From Fundidesulfovibrio soli (GTDB lineage Bacteria; Desulfobacterota; Desulfovibrionia; Desulfovibrionales; Desulfovibrionaceae), in the NCBI RefSeq assembly GCF_022808695.1, contig NZ_JAKZKW010000011.1, forward strand, positions 47,074 to 111,073: a stretch of DNA of 64,000 nucleotides, written 5' to 3'. This document shows, one piece after another, positions 18,274-26,519 of this stretch. The translations under genes were made by a program, and so were the position numbers. Below the pieces are notes generated by a model. It had not been told where the DNA came from and did not search any database. It worked only from the letters and a program-made list of their open reading frames with translations. Positions within the stretch are counted from its first letter, which is position 1. Each line of letters opens with the position of its first letter.

Positions 18274-20814
18274 ATGTTTTTCGATCCGAAACTGCCGGAT
18301 AAGCTCTACAAGCGTACGCTCTTCTCCTGGGTTCTCACCAGCAATCTGAAGCTCCAGGGCATACTGTTGGCCGTGATCGTGGTCACGGTCTCCATCAGGG
18401 TGCTGCCCCTGGAGATGCAGAAGAAGATCATCAACGAGGCCATCGGCGGGCAGAAAGTCCAGCTTCTGCTGCTCTACTGCGGCTACTACCTGGCCGCGGT
18501 GGTCTCCGGCTCGGCGCTCAAGTTCGCCATCAGCGCGCTCCAGGCCCGGATCGGGCAGGAGTCCCTGGCGGACATGCGCAAGAAGCTCTATGCCCACATC
18601 CTGACCCTGCCCATCAACTTCTTCCGCAAATCAAGCCCGGGCATGATCGTCTCCTCCCTGGTGACGGAGGTGGCCAACGCGGGCGACTTCGTGGGCCAGG
18701 CCATCGCCGTGCCCGTGACCAACATCCTGACGCTGCTGGCCTTCGCCGGGTACCTCTTCTACCTCAACCCGCTGCTGGCCGGGCTCTCCATGGTGCTCTA
18801 CCCCCTGGCGCTCATCTTCGTGCCCATGATGCAGCGCCGCTCCAACGAGGCCAACCGCGAACGGGTGGACACCGGGCGCACCATGTCCACCATGATCGGG
18901 GAAACCGTCGCGGGCATCCACGAGATCCACGCCAACGCCTCCTTCCGCCACGAGAACAACCGCTTCAGCGACATCACCGACAAGCAGTACCGCATCCGGC
19001 TGCGCTGGACCCTCTGGAAGTTCGCCATCAAGAACTCCAACAACTTCTTCCAGTCCCTGGGGCCGTTCGTGCTCTTCCTGGTGGGCGGCTGGCTGGCCAT
19101 CAACGGCCGGTTCGACCTGGGCGCGCTGGTGGCCTTCCTCTCGGCCAACGAGAAGCTCTACGACCCCTGGAAGGAGCTCATGGACTTCTACCAGACCTGG
19201 CAGGACGCCAAGGTGAGCTACAACCGGGTCATGGAGTATTTCGCGGAGGACTGCGAGTTCGCCCTGGAGCCCGCCGAAGCGCGTGAGCCCCTCTCCCTGA
19301 AGGGCCGCGTGGAGGTCAAGGACCTGGTGATGGAGGCCCAGGGCGGCATCAAGCTGCTCAAGGGCGTCTCCGTCAGCGTGGAGCCGGGGCAGCACCTGGC
19401 CCTGGTGGGCTTCTCGGGCTCGGGCAAGTCCACCCTGGCCCTATGCATCGCCCAGATCTACCGCTACTCCGCAGGGCACGCGCTGCTGGGCGGGCACGAA
19501 ATTGCGGACATGGCCAAGTCCGACCTGGCGGAGAACATGGGCTTCGTGCCCCAGCACCCCTTCATCTTCGACGGCTCCATCCGCCAGAACCTGCTCTACG
19601 GCGTGAACTCCCGCATGGTGGACAAGGGCCAGGACCCCGCCGAGTTCGAGCCCAGCCTGGACGAGCTCATCGAGATCACCCAGCAGGTGGGCCTGTTCCT
19701 GGACGTGCTGCGCTTCGGCCTGAACACCGTGTTCCGCAAAGGCAAGAAGGAACACCTGGTCCAGAAGATCATCGCCATCCGCGAAGCCTACGCCACCAAG
19801 AAAGGGGAGGATCTGCGCGGGCTGGTGGAGTTCTTCGACGAGGGCCGCTACCTGCAGTACGCCTCCGTGGCCGAGAACCTTGTCTTCGGCAACGCCAACG
19901 ACGAGGCCTACCTGCCCGACAACCTGCCCCGCAACGCCGACTTCAGGGACTTCCTGCAGGATGCCGGGCTCATGGTCGTGCTCCTGGAGCTGGGCAAGGC
20001 CCTGGCCATGCAGACGGTGGACATCCTCAAGCTGGTGCCCGGCGCGGACGCCTCCTTCTTCGAGCAGACCCCGGTGCGACAGGAGGAGTTCGAGAGCGAC
20101 CTCCTGCTGGCCGAGCACCTGGAGCGCACGTCCATCAGCGAACTGAGCGACGAGGAGCGCGACCGCCTGCTCACCCTGGCCCTGCGCTTCACCCCTGGGC
20201 GGCACACCCTGGCGCCCCTGACCGTGGAGCTTGAGCGCAAGCTGCTCTCCGGCCGGGCCCTGTTCATGGACCGCATCGCGGCCAGCGCGCCCGAGAAGGT
20301 CAGCTTCTACCGGCGCGACAACTACATCCACACCCAGACCATCCTGGACAACATCCTCTTCGGCAGGCTCAAGAGCGAAAACCCCAAAATGCTGGAGCGG
20401 GTGAACAAGTCCATCATCCGGCTGCTCATCGCCCAGGACATGCTGGAGCGCATCGTGGAGCTGGGCCTCGACTTCCAGGTGGGAACCATGGGCGACAGGC
20501 TCTCCGGCGGGCAGCGGCAGAAGGTGGCCCTGGCCCGGGCCTTCCTCAAGAACCCGCCGCTGCTCCTGCTGGACGAGGCCACCGCCGCGCTGGACAACGC
20601 CTCCCAGACGCGCATCCAGAACCTGCTGGAGAACCGCTGGAAGGGGCGGTCCACGGTCATCGCCGTGGTGCACCGCCTCGATACGATCAAGAACTACGAC
20701 ATCATCGCCGTGATGAAAGCCGGACAGATCGTCGAATCCGGCTCCTACCAGGAGCTGATAGATAGAAAGGGGATGCTCTATGAGCTCGTCCACGGACCCA
20801 GGGCAGGCGCCTGA
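18274..20814 (+). CDS. ABC exporter (TM domain + NBD) with a large insertion in the NBD
   Basis: The 846-residue half-transporter has an ABC-type-1 membrane domain (about 30-330, six helices) and an NBD with Walker A GFSGSGKST (379-387), Q-loop Gln427, signature LSGGQ (743-747), Walker B LLLLDEATAALD (catalytic Glu near 768) and the H-loop VVHRLD. Q-loop and signature are about 316 residues apart instead of the usual 55-60. The extra segment is open and in frame and contains two further copies of the post-Q-loop motif: QNLLYG (438), ENLVFG (534) and DNILFG (692). All catalytic motifs are intact, so it should be active. ATG 18274 follows GGAAGGG. It overlaps the cNMP-binding gene by 35 nt. The cargo is unknown. 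Confidence 0.92.
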   Translation: MFFDPKLPDKLYKRTLFSWVLTSNLKLQGILLAVIVVTVSIRVLPLEMQKKIINEAIGGQKVQLLLLYCGYYLAAVVSGSALKFAISALQARIGQESLADMRKKLYAHILTLPINFFRKSSPGMIVSSLVTEVANAGDFVGQAIAVPVTNILTLLAFAGYLFYLNPLLAGLSMVLYPLALIFVPMMQRRSNEANRERVDTGRTMSTMIGETVAGIHEIHANASFRHENNRFSDITDKQYRIRLRWTLWKFAIKNSNNFFQSLGPFVLFLVGGWLAINGRFDLGALVAFLSANEKLYDPWKELMDFYQTWQDAKVSYNRVMEYFAEDCEFALEPAEAREPLSLKGRVEVKDLVMEAQGGIKLLKGVSVSVEPGQHLALVGFSGSGKSTLALCIAQIYRYSAGHALLGGHEIADMAKSDLAENMGFVPQHPFIFDGSIRQNLLYGVNSRMVDKGQDPAEFEPSLDELIEITQQVGLFLDVLRFGLNTVFRKGKKEHLVQKIIAIREAYATKKGEDLRGLVEFFDEGRYLQYASVAENLVFGNANDEAYLPDNLPRNADFRDFLQDAGLMVVLLELGKALAMQTVDILKLVPGADASFFEQTPVRQEEFESDLLLAEHLERTSISELSDEERDRLLTLALRFTPGRHTLAPLTVELERKLLSGRALFMDRIAASAPEKVSFYRRDNYIHTQTILDNILFGRLKSENPKMLERVNKSIIRLLIAQDMLERIVELGLDFQVGTMGDRLSGGQRQKVALARAFLKNPPLLLLDEATAALDNASQTRIQNLLENRWKGRSTVIAVVHRLDTIKNYDIIAVMKAGQIVESGSYQELIDRKGMLYELVHGPRAGA

Positions 20815-21307
20815 GGCCTGCGGGTACAGCGACTTCCTGGACATCATGCGCGGGCTGCCGCTGTTCGCCAAGGTGCCGCTGGAAGTCAGCAAGGTGCTAG
20901 CCTACCTGAGCCGCCTCGAGGAGTTCCAGACGGGCGACGTCCTGGTGCGCGAAGGCGAACACGCCGAGACGTTCTACTACGTCACCTGCGGCAGCATCGT
21001 GGTCAGCCGCCTGGCGGGGGGCGAGCCCGTGGTGATGCGCCGCTTCACGGCGGGGGAGTGCCTGGGCGGCCTAGCCCTGATCCTGGGCGGCAGGAGCCTG
21101 TTCACTCTGCAAGCCGAGACCCGCACCTCGGCCATGACCCTGGGGCGCGAGCAGTTCCTCAAGACCGTGCAGCGCTTCCCCCAGGTGGAGCCGGCCATGC
21201 TCCAGTCGCTTGCCGAGCACGTGCTCGCCTGGGAGGAGCGCTTCCTGACGCGGCACCCGGAGCAGTTCGCCCAGTTCGGGCAGGATTTCGGCCTGACCCT
21301 CTATTGA
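20780..21307 (+). CDS. Cyclic-nucleotide-binding domain protein without DNA-binding domain
   Basis: The 175 residues hold one cNMP-binding beta-barrel: LEEFQTGDVLVREGEHAETFYYVTCGSI, then the hinge-cassette region with RFTAGECLGGLALILGGRSLFTLQAET. The canonical GE.L / RaAtv phosphate-binding pattern is only partly kept, so ligand binding is uncertain. No HTH or catalytic domain follows. The gene starts inside the end of the ABC exporter gene behind AAAGGGG, so translational coupling is likely and it probably regulates that transporter. Confidence 0.85.
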   Translation: MSSSTDPGQAPEACGYSDFLDIMRGLPLFAKVPLEVSKVLAYLSRLEEFQTGDVLVREGEHAETFYYVTCGSIVVSRLAGGEPVVMRRFTAGECLGGLALILGGRSLFTLQAETRTSAMTLGREQFLKTVQRFPQVEPAMLQSLAEHVLAWEERFLTRHPEQFAQFGQDFGLTLY

Positions 21308-21317
21308 AACCAGCCGT

Positions 21318-21346
21318 TTGACACGCGGCCGGCTTCCCGGCTACGT
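21318..21346 (+). promoter_or_regulatory. Weak candidate promoter for fur
   Basis: A perfect TTGACA at 21318-21323 is followed 17 nt later by CTACGT, a poor -10, about 27 nt before the fur start. Confidence 0.35.
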
Positions 21347-21372
21347 GCCTGCAAATTCAGCCGGAGAGCCAC

Positions 21373-21813
21373 ATGCAAGACCCGCACGTCCTGTTCAACG
21401 ACTACGCCGCAAAACAGCGCCTCAAGATGACGCCGCAGCGACGGCACATCCTGGACGTATTTCTGGAGCAGAGCGGGCACGTCACCTCGGAGGAACTCTA
21501 CGAGTTGGTCAAGAAGGCCTACAAGACCATCGGCCAGGCCACGGTCTACCGCACGCTCAAGCTGCTCTCCGGCGCGGGCATTGCCAAAGAGGTCGACTTC
21601 GGCGACGGCGTGACCCGCTACGAGCTGCAGCAGGGCGACGACCACCACGACCACCTCATCTGCGAAGGCTGCGGAGAGAACGTGGAGGTGCTCGACGAGG
21701 AGATCGAAAAGCTCCAGGAGCAGGTGGCCGCGCGCCACGGCTACCGCCTGACCCGCCACAAGATGTACCTCTACGGCGTATGCCCGAAGTGCCAGGGGAA
21801 GAAGAAGTCCTGA
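21373..21813 (+). CDS. fur: Ferric uptake regulator family repressor
   Basis: The 146-residue regulator has an N-terminal winged helix (RLKMTPQRRHILDVFLEQ, VTSEELYELV, ATVYRTLKLL) and a C-terminal dimer/metal domain with DDHHDHLICEGCGE and the second CxxC in VCPKC, giving a structural zinc site. HHDHLIC is the classic Fur signature, so Fur is favoured over PerR or Zur, though metal choice cannot be proven. The start follows CCGGAGAG. Fur-box-like palindromes occur about 5 kb away in front of feo genes, which makes that operon a plausible target. Confidence 0.9.
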   Translation: MQDPHVLFNDYAAKQRLKMTPQRRHILDVFLEQSGHVTSEELYELVKKAYKTIGQATVYRTLKLLSGAGIAKEVDFGDGVTRYELQQGDDHHDHLICEGCGENVEVLDEEIEKLQEQVAARHGYRLTRHKMYLYGVCPKCQGKKKS

Positions 21814-21823
21814 GGGATGAAGA

Positions 21824-21866
21824 TGCCTCCGGCGGCCAAAGGGCCTTCGGCCCTCTGGACTCCCTC
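21824..21866 (-). repeat. Dispersed intergenic hairpin element, copy 3
   Basis: On the minus strand: CCAGAGGGCCGAAGGCCCTTTGG then CCGCCGGAGGC. It is very close to copy 1 at 5541, including the adjoining ACTCCCT and GCTTCGC stretches. Confidence 0.65.
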
Positions 21867-21908
21867 ATAGCTTCGCGCCGTTCGGGGCGGCAGCTTGGAG
21901 TTGCGTAC

Positions 21909-21953
21909 AATAAAATAGCCTGGGAGGCGGAGCCTCCCAGGCTGTTATTTTTT
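21909..21953 (+). terminator. Terminator downstream of fur (bidirectional)
   Basis: AGCCTGGGAGGC at 21917-21928 and GCCTCCCAGGCT at 21932-21943 form a 12-bp stem with loop GGA; GTTATTTTTT follows on the plus strand and an A-rich tract precedes it. Confidence 0.9.
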
Positions 21954-22115
21954 CGGTCTGGCAATCGTGGTCCGGCGCGTGCGGCACTTCCGCCCTGTCC
22001 ATTTTGCGGGTCAAGGGGGCCACGCCCCCTTGCGGGGCGCGGGGCAGCGCCCCGCTCTTGACCCCCCTCTCCACCTCCAGGCACCGGACGCCCTCCCGCA
22101 CACCCGCCGCAAATG

Positions 22116-22151
22116 CGGGAGCCCCCGCGTCTGCGCTCGCGGGGGCTCCCG
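22116..22151. repeat. Perfect 14-bp GC hairpin
   Basis: CGGGAGCCCCCGCG and CGCGGGGGCTCCCG flank the loop TCTGCGCT. There is no T tract on either side, so it is not a typical terminator; it may protect the 3' end of the Spy-like transcript. Confidence 0.7.
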
Positions 22152-22208
22152 GGTGGCGGCCTCCGGTTGGAGGCTTTTCGGAGGAGGTAACAATCGCCTG
22201 CCACGGCC

Positions 22209-22706
22209 TCATTGCGGCGGTGGCGGAGGCCCGTCCGGCGGCCCATGCCCAGGGGGCGGAGGGGGAGGCCCCCCGAAGAGGCCCAGCGGACCCGGCGGCG
22301 GGCCAGGAGGCGGGTGTCCGCCCGGGATGAAATTCTTGCGCCGCTGGCGCATCTCCTCCTTGCGCTGGTCGTGCAGCTTGGCCTGGTCCGGGGTGAGATA
22401 TTGGCGGACGCGGGCCATGTACTCGTCCCGGATGCGGTCCTCCTGCTCCATGAAGGGTTTGCGCTGCTCGTCCAGCTTCTCCACCATCTCCTTGAGCACG
22501 GCGCCGATCTTGAGGCGCTGTTCCTCGTTCAAGCCCAAGTCCTTGGTCATGTGCTCCAGAATGAAGGCCTGCGGACCCATGCGCTGCATGCGCGCGAATT
22601 GGTCGCCGCGCACCACGCGCCAGGCTTCCATGCCCAGGGCTCCGACGGCCGCGCCCGTGAAGAACAGGGCGGCCGCCAGCATCCAACCGCGATTTCTGGT
22701 CATCAT
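22209..22706 (-). CDS. Spy/CpxP/ZraP-like periplasmic protein with Pro/Gly tail
   Basis: The 165-residue protein has a signal anchor (about 8-27) and a helical, charged periplasmic region (LNEEQRLKIGAVLKEMVEKLDEQRKP..., LTPDQAKLHDQRKEEMRQRR) of the LTxxQ Spy/CpxP/ZraP type, used as an envelope-stress chaperone or metal sensor. The last 40 or so residues are an unusual Pro/Gly/His-rich tail (GGHPPPGPPPGP, PPPPPPGHGPPDG). ATG 22706 follows a GGGGG box. It is the third gene of the sigma factor operon, the place where CnrX/ZraP-like sensors sit. Confidence 0.85.
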   Translation of the reverse strand: MMTRNRGWMLAAALFFTGAAVGALGMEAWRVVRGDQFARMQRMGPQAFILEHMTKDLGLNEEQRLKIGAVLKEMVEKLDEQRKPFMEQEDRIRDEYMARVRQYLTPDQAKLHDQRKEEMRQRRKNFIPGGHPPPGPPPGPLGLFGGPPPPPPGHGPPDGPPPPPQ

Positions 22707-22711
22707 TCCCC

Positions 22712-23017
22712 CTACAAGGTCATCAGCGAGGCCAGCAGCGGGCCGTCCAGCGCGGTGGTCAAATACCCGGCCGCGTCCCGGCCCTGGCCGTGCAGCACCA
22801 CAGCGCCCAGCAGGGCGGCGGCGGCCAGCCCGGCGGCGAACCACGGCCGGGCCGAGAGGCCCAGCACGTCCCACACCGAGAGCTCGCGGCGCGCATTGGC
22901 CAGGGCGGCCATGACCCTGCCCTCGAAGCCGAGCGACGCACCCTGCGGGAGGTCCCTGGTGAACCAGCCGCCCAGCAGGGCGTCGAGCCTGGTGAAATCC
23001 TTATCGTCCTGCATCAT
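22712..23017 (-). CDS. Small single-TM protein, probable anti-sigma factor
   Basis: The 101 residues comprise an N-terminal cytosolic part (MMQDDKDFTRLDALLGGWFTRDLP), one membrane helix (about 60-77) and a short periplasmic end. The start overlaps the stop of the ECF sigma gene. No zinc-binding HxxxCxxC is present, so it is not a classic ZAS anti-sigma; its size and place match small membrane anti-sigmas such as CnrY or NrsF-like proteins. The role is inferred from position. Confidence 0.75.
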   Translation of the reverse strand: MMQDDKDFTRLDALLGGWFTRDLPQGASLGFEGRVMAALANARRELSVWDVLGLSARPWFAAGLAAAALLGAVVLHGQGRDAAGYLTTALDGPLLASLMTL

Positions 23018-23616
23018 CCTTCCCCCTCAAGAGCCGCCTGGTTCAAGGCCTTGGCCATCAACTTGCGGGCCCTGTGCAGCCGGACCTTGACCTTCTCGAG
23101 GCTCCAGCCGAGCATCTCGGCTATCTCGGAGAGCTCGTGCTCCCGCCCGTAGAAGAGCCCCAGGGCCACCCTGTCCTCCGGTTTGACCTTCCCGAGCAGC
23201 CACGACACCACGGACCCGGCCTCCCGCCGCCTGAGCGCATCCTCGTGACGGGCCTGGGACTCGCCGGCCATGTAGGCCTCCGCCCAGGAGCTGCCGTCCG
23301 GGCCTTCGGCATCCATCGAGACCTCGTTGCGCGAACCGACCCCGCGCCAGTAGCGGATCGCCCGCCGCAAGGCCAGGGAGGACAGCCAGGCGCGGAAGGC
23401 GGCCTTGTCGCGCAACTGGCCGAGCTTCTCGAAAGCCTGGATGAAGGCCTCCTGGGCCACCTCCGCCACTTCAGAGGCAGGCAGGTGGCGGCGCAGCAGG
23501 GCGAACAGATAGTCCTGGTGCCGCCGGACGAGCACTGCGAAGGCGTCGGTCCTGCCTGAAAGCACCAAGTCGATCGCATCGGCGTCGCTCGGGTCGGCGT
23601 CTTGTGCTTTTCTCAT
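23014..23616 (-). CDS. ECF-type RNA polymerase sigma factor
   Basis: The 200-residue protein has region 2 (FAVLVRRHQDYLFALLRRHL..EVAQEAFIQAFEKLGQLRDKAAFRAWLSSLALRRAIRYWR) and region 4 (KPEDRVALGLFYGREHELSEIAEMLGWSLEKVKVRLHRARKLM), joined by a linker of about 50 residues. ATG 23616 is chosen from the family N-terminus; the ribosome site is weak, and a GTG 39 nt upstream is possible. It heads an operon with a small membrane protein and a Spy-like sensor, so it likely answers envelope or metal stress. Confidence 0.92.
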   Translation of the reverse strand: MRKAQDADPSDADAIDLVLSGRTDAFAVLVRRHQDYLFALLRRHLPASEVAEVAQEAFIQAFEKLGQLRDKAAFRAWLSSLALRRAIRYWRGVGSRNEVSMDAEGPDGSSWAEAYMAGESQARHEDALRRREAGSVVSWLLGKVKPEDRVALGLFYGREHELSEIAEMLGWSLEKVKVRLHRARKLMAKALNQAALEGEG

Positions 23617-23798
23617 GCCGCTGGCTGCCGTGTTGGGGGCTCTCCACCCTTGCACGGCTTATGCTTTCCCCGGTTCGCGTCGCGCGCGGTCCGGCTGGGC
23701 ACTCCTTTTCCGGGCGTCATCCCCGGCTATGACCCTAGAGCCGCGCCGCAAAGACAGGGTTACACCCCTGCCAGAAATAACGCGCCCATGCAAAAGAG

Positions 23799-23826
23799 GA
23801 ACCGCCCGGCTTGCGCCGGGCGGTTC
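23799..23826 (-). terminator. Terminator of the feo operon
   Basis: GAACCGCCCGGC and GCCGGGCGGTTC form a 12-bp stem with a 4-nt loop, followed on the minus strand by CTCTTTTG. It lies about 30 nt past feoB. Confidence 0.88.
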
Positions 23827-23854
23827 GGGGGGGTGGGAGGTGTCTTGGAAGGAA

Positions 23855-26230
23855 CTAGAACAGCCTGCTGCCGACCTGGAAGACGGCCACGGCCAGCATG
23901 AAGGCGAATACGGTGTTGAAGGTCATGGAGAAGACGGACCACTTCCAGGAGCCTGTCTCCTTGCCAATGGCCACCACGGTGGGGAAGCAGGGCGAGTAGA
24001 GCAGGATGAAGACCATCAGCGCCAGGCCGCCCGCCACGGTGAGCCCCTCGGCGGAGAGCATTTCGGCCAGGGGAGCCGCGTCCTCCTTGTCGACCTTGCC
24101 CAGGGAGTAGGCGGTGCCCAGGGTGGAGATGATCACTTCCTTGGCGGCGAACCCGCCCACCAGGGCGATGTTGGTGCGCCAGTCGAACCCGGCGTAGCGG
24201 GAGAGCGGCTCCAGCGCGGCGCCCAGGCGGCCCGCCAGGGAGGCGGAAAGGCCCGCCGCGGCTTCCTTCTTCTCGACATCTGCCAGCTTCTCCTTGAGGG
24301 CTTCCAGGCCCTCGGGTTCGGCGGCCTGGACCGTGGCGGACTCTTCGCCCCGGGCCGGGGCCTCGGCGGCGAGGGCCGGAGTCTGCTCCTTGGCTTCGCC
24401 CGCTGCCTCGGGGGCGGCTCCGGGTGCGGCGGGAGCCTCCAGGGCCTCGATCTTGGCCGTGATCTCGGCCTTGGCGGCCTCGAAGGCGGCGGCCTTGTCC
24501 TCGTCCACGCCGGGGAAGGTCATGGCGGCCCAGACCACGATGGACACGGCCAGGATCATGGAGCCGGCCTTCTTCATGTACTGCCAGGTGCGCTCCCAGG
24601 TGTGGATGGCCAGGCCGCGCCAGGTGGGCAGGCGGTAGGGCGGCAGCTCCATGACGAAGGGGGTGGCCTCGCCGCGCACCATGGTGGAGCGCAGCATCCA
24701 GGCCACGCCCAGGGCCATGGCCCAGCCCAGCAGGGTCATGCCGAAGAGCACCTGGGCCTGGCTGTCGGGGAAGAACACCGAGGCCAGCAGGATGAGCACC
24801 GGCAGCTTGGCCCCACAGGTCATGAAGGGGGCGGTGAGGATGGTGGCCAGGCGCTCCTTGGGGCTGCGCAAGGTGCGGCTGGCCATGACGCCGGGCACCG
24901 CGCACCCGCCCGCGATGCCGCCTGAGATGATGAAGGGCATCACCGAGCAGCCGTGCAGGCCGAAGATGCGGAAGACCCTGTCGAGCATGTAGGCGATGCG
25001 CGCCATGTAGCCCGAGTCCTCCAGGAAGGCGATGAGCAGGAAGATGAGCATGACCAGCGGCACGAAGCCCATGACGCCGCCCACGCCAGCGATGATGCCG
25101 TCCACAAGCAGGGAGCGCAGCAGGCCGTCGGGCAGCGCGCTCTCCACCAGCTTGGCCGCCAGGGCGAAGAGGTTCTGGGTCCATTCCATGGGCACTTTGC
25201 CCACCGTGAAGGTGACCTGGTAGACCAGATAGAGCACGCCCAGCATGAGCAGGGGGCCCAGCAGCTTATGGGTGAGCACCTGGTCCAGGCGGTCGGAGAA
25301 GGCCAGCCGGTCGCCCAGGTTGTCCCTGGTGACCACGCCGCCCTTGAGCACCGAGGCGATGAAACCGTAGCGGTAGTCCGCTATGACGGCCTCGGGGTAG
25401 GTGCCCAGGGTGGAGCGCAGGTGCGCGGCCACGTGGGCTGAACGCTCTTCCAGCCAGGCGGAGAGGGCCGGGTCGGCCTGGACGCCAAGCTCCCTGATCT
25501 GGGCGTCGTTCTCGAGGTACTTGAGCGCCACCCAGCGGGCCGGGTAGCGGTTGCTCAGGAACGACTTGGCCATGATCGCTGTGCTCATCTCGGCCAGGAC
25601 GGGGTCCAGGTCCGGGCCGTAGGAAATCTCCATGGGCTTCCAGCGGCCCTGGCGCTCCTTGGCCAGCCGGGTGGCGGCCGCGGTCAGCTCACGCACGCCC
25701 GTGCCGGTCCTGGCGACGAGCTCCACGGTGGGGCAGCCAAGCAGTCCGCCCAGGCGCTTTGCGTCCACCACCATGCCCATCTTGCGGGCCTCGTCCATCA
25801 TGTTCAGCCCGAGCACCACGGGGATGCCGAGCTCCAGGAACTGGACGGCAAGGTAGAGGTTGCGCTCGAGCGACCCGGCGTTGAGCACGTCCACCACGGC
25901 CTGGGGGCGCTCATCCACCAGGAAGTCGCGGGCCACCAGCTCCTCGGCGGAGTAGGCGGTGAGGGAGTAGGTGCCGGGCAGGTCCACCACGTTGAGCACC
26001 GCGTCGGCGGTGCGCACCTGGCCCACCTTCTTCTCCACGGTGATGCCGGGGTAGTTGCCCACATGGGTGCGGGCCCCGGTGAGCGCGTTGAACAGGGTGG
26101 ACTTCCCGGCGTTGGGGTTGCCCGCCAGGGCGATGGTGTATGTGGGGAGGGCGGCGTCCTTGCCGGAGCCCTTGCCGGGCTCCCGGCCCGGGGCGTTGGC
26201 GGCGGAGACGTTCTGGCTGGCGTTGGTCAC
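23855..26230 (-). CDS. feoB: Ferrous iron transporter FeoB
   Basis: The 791-residue protein imports Fe(II) across the inner membrane. N-terminal G domain: G1 GNPNAGKST (37-45), G2 around NYPGITVEKK, G3 DLPGTYSL, G4 LNMMDEA. The membrane part has two Gate motifs and FeoB_C; GGFAAKEVIISTLG is the second gate. Between the gates (about residues 574-657) lies an Ala/Glu-rich insertion of about 85 residues that looks like a flexible or coiled periplasmic/cytosolic loop and is not usual in E. coli FeoB. GTG 26230 follows GGAGG at 6 nt and overlaps nothing; feoA ends 1 nt before. Confidence 0.95.
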   Translation of the reverse strand: MTNASQNVSAANAPGREPGKGSGKDAALPTYTIALAGNPNAGKSTLFNALTGARTHVGNYPGITVEKKVGQVRTADAVLNVVDLPGTYSLTAYSAEELVARDFLVDERPQAVVDVLNAGSLERNLYLAVQFLELGIPVVLGLNMMDEARKMGMVVDAKRLGGLLGCPTVELVARTGTGVRELTAAATRLAKERQGRWKPMEISYGPDLDPVLAEMSTAIMAKSFLSNRYPARWVALKYLENDAQIRELGVQADPALSAWLEERSAHVAAHLRSTLGTYPEAVIADYRYGFIASVLKGGVVTRDNLGDRLAFSDRLDQVLTHKLLGPLLMLGVLYLVYQVTFTVGKVPMEWTQNLFALAAKLVESALPDGLLRSLLVDGIIAGVGGVMGFVPLVMLIFLLIAFLEDSGYMARIAYMLDRVFRIFGLHGCSVMPFIISGGIAGGCAVPGVMASRTLRSPKERLATILTAPFMTCGAKLPVLILLASVFFPDSQAQVLFGMTLLGWAMALGVAWMLRSTMVRGEATPFVMELPPYRLPTWRGLAIHTWERTWQYMKKAGSMILAVSIVVWAAMTFPGVDEDKAAAFEAAKAEITAKIEALEAPAAPGAAPEAAGEAKEQTPALAAEAPARGEESATVQAAEPEGLEALKEKLADVEKKEAAAGLSASLAGRLGAALEPLSRYAGFDWRTNIALVGGFAAKEVIISTLGTAYSLGKVDKEDAAPLAEMLSAEGLTVAGGLALMVFILLYSPCFPTVVAIGKETGSWKWSVFSMTFNTVFAFMLAVAVFQVGSRLF

Positions 26231-26231
26231 T

Positions 26232-26474
26232 TCATTCCTCCGGGGTGGCGACGAAAATATTGTCCGCCTCGTTGTTGCGAAGCGACAGGGTGAAACCCCG
26301 CAGCCGCAGGGCAACGGGATCCTTCAGGGGCGCGCGGCCCACGATCTCCACTTCCGCGCCGGGCACGAGGCCCATGTCCCGGATGCGGCGGCCGAGTTCG
26401 CCTTCGGCGTTCACCCGGGCGATGATGGCCTTGTCCCCCACCTTGAGGGCGCGCAGCGGTCGTGACTGAGGCAT
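26232..26474 (-). CDS. feoA: FeoA-family SH3-like protein
   Basis: The 80-residue FeoA has GDKAIIARVNAEGELGRRIRDMGLVPGAEVEIVGRAPLKDP, the SH3-like core that binds the FeoB G domain. ATG 26474 is chosen because GGAGAAG stands directly in front; an ATG 30 nt upstream lies inside the Fur-box-like palindrome. It sits 1 nt from feoB, so translation is coupled. Confidence 0.92.
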   Translation of the reverse strand: MPQSRPLRALKVGDKAIIARVNAEGELGRRIRDMGLVPGAEVEIVGRAPLKDPVALRLRGFTLSLRNNEADNIFVATPEE

Positions 26475-26487
26475 ATCTTCTCCGATG

Positions 26488-26504
26488 TTGAAAATCATTC
26501 TCAA
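26488..26504 (-). promoter_or_regulatory. Fur-box-like palindrome in front of feoA
   Basis: TTGAGAATGATTTTCAA (minus strand) is a 17-bp inverted repeat matching the half-site style of Fur boxes. It lies 14 nt before the feoA start and would allow iron repression of an internal feoA-feoB transcript. Confidence 0.65.
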
Positions 26505-26519
26505 CTATGGGGCAAAAAA

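Larger units (their letters stand above)
21814..22208. other. 395-bp convergent intergenic region with hairpins
   Basis: This lies between fur (plus) and the Spy-like gene (minus). It has a hairpin-family copy (21824-21866), a bidirectional terminator (21909-21953), a GC-rich imperfect repeat (22013-22068) and a perfect 14-bp hairpin (22116-22151). No gene is supported. Confidence 0.7.

Noticed and set aside
18274..20814. Frameshift or gene fusion as the reason for the long ABC NBD
   Set aside because: The frame is continuous, all core motifs are in order in one frame, and codon style is uniform; an expanded domain explains it better.
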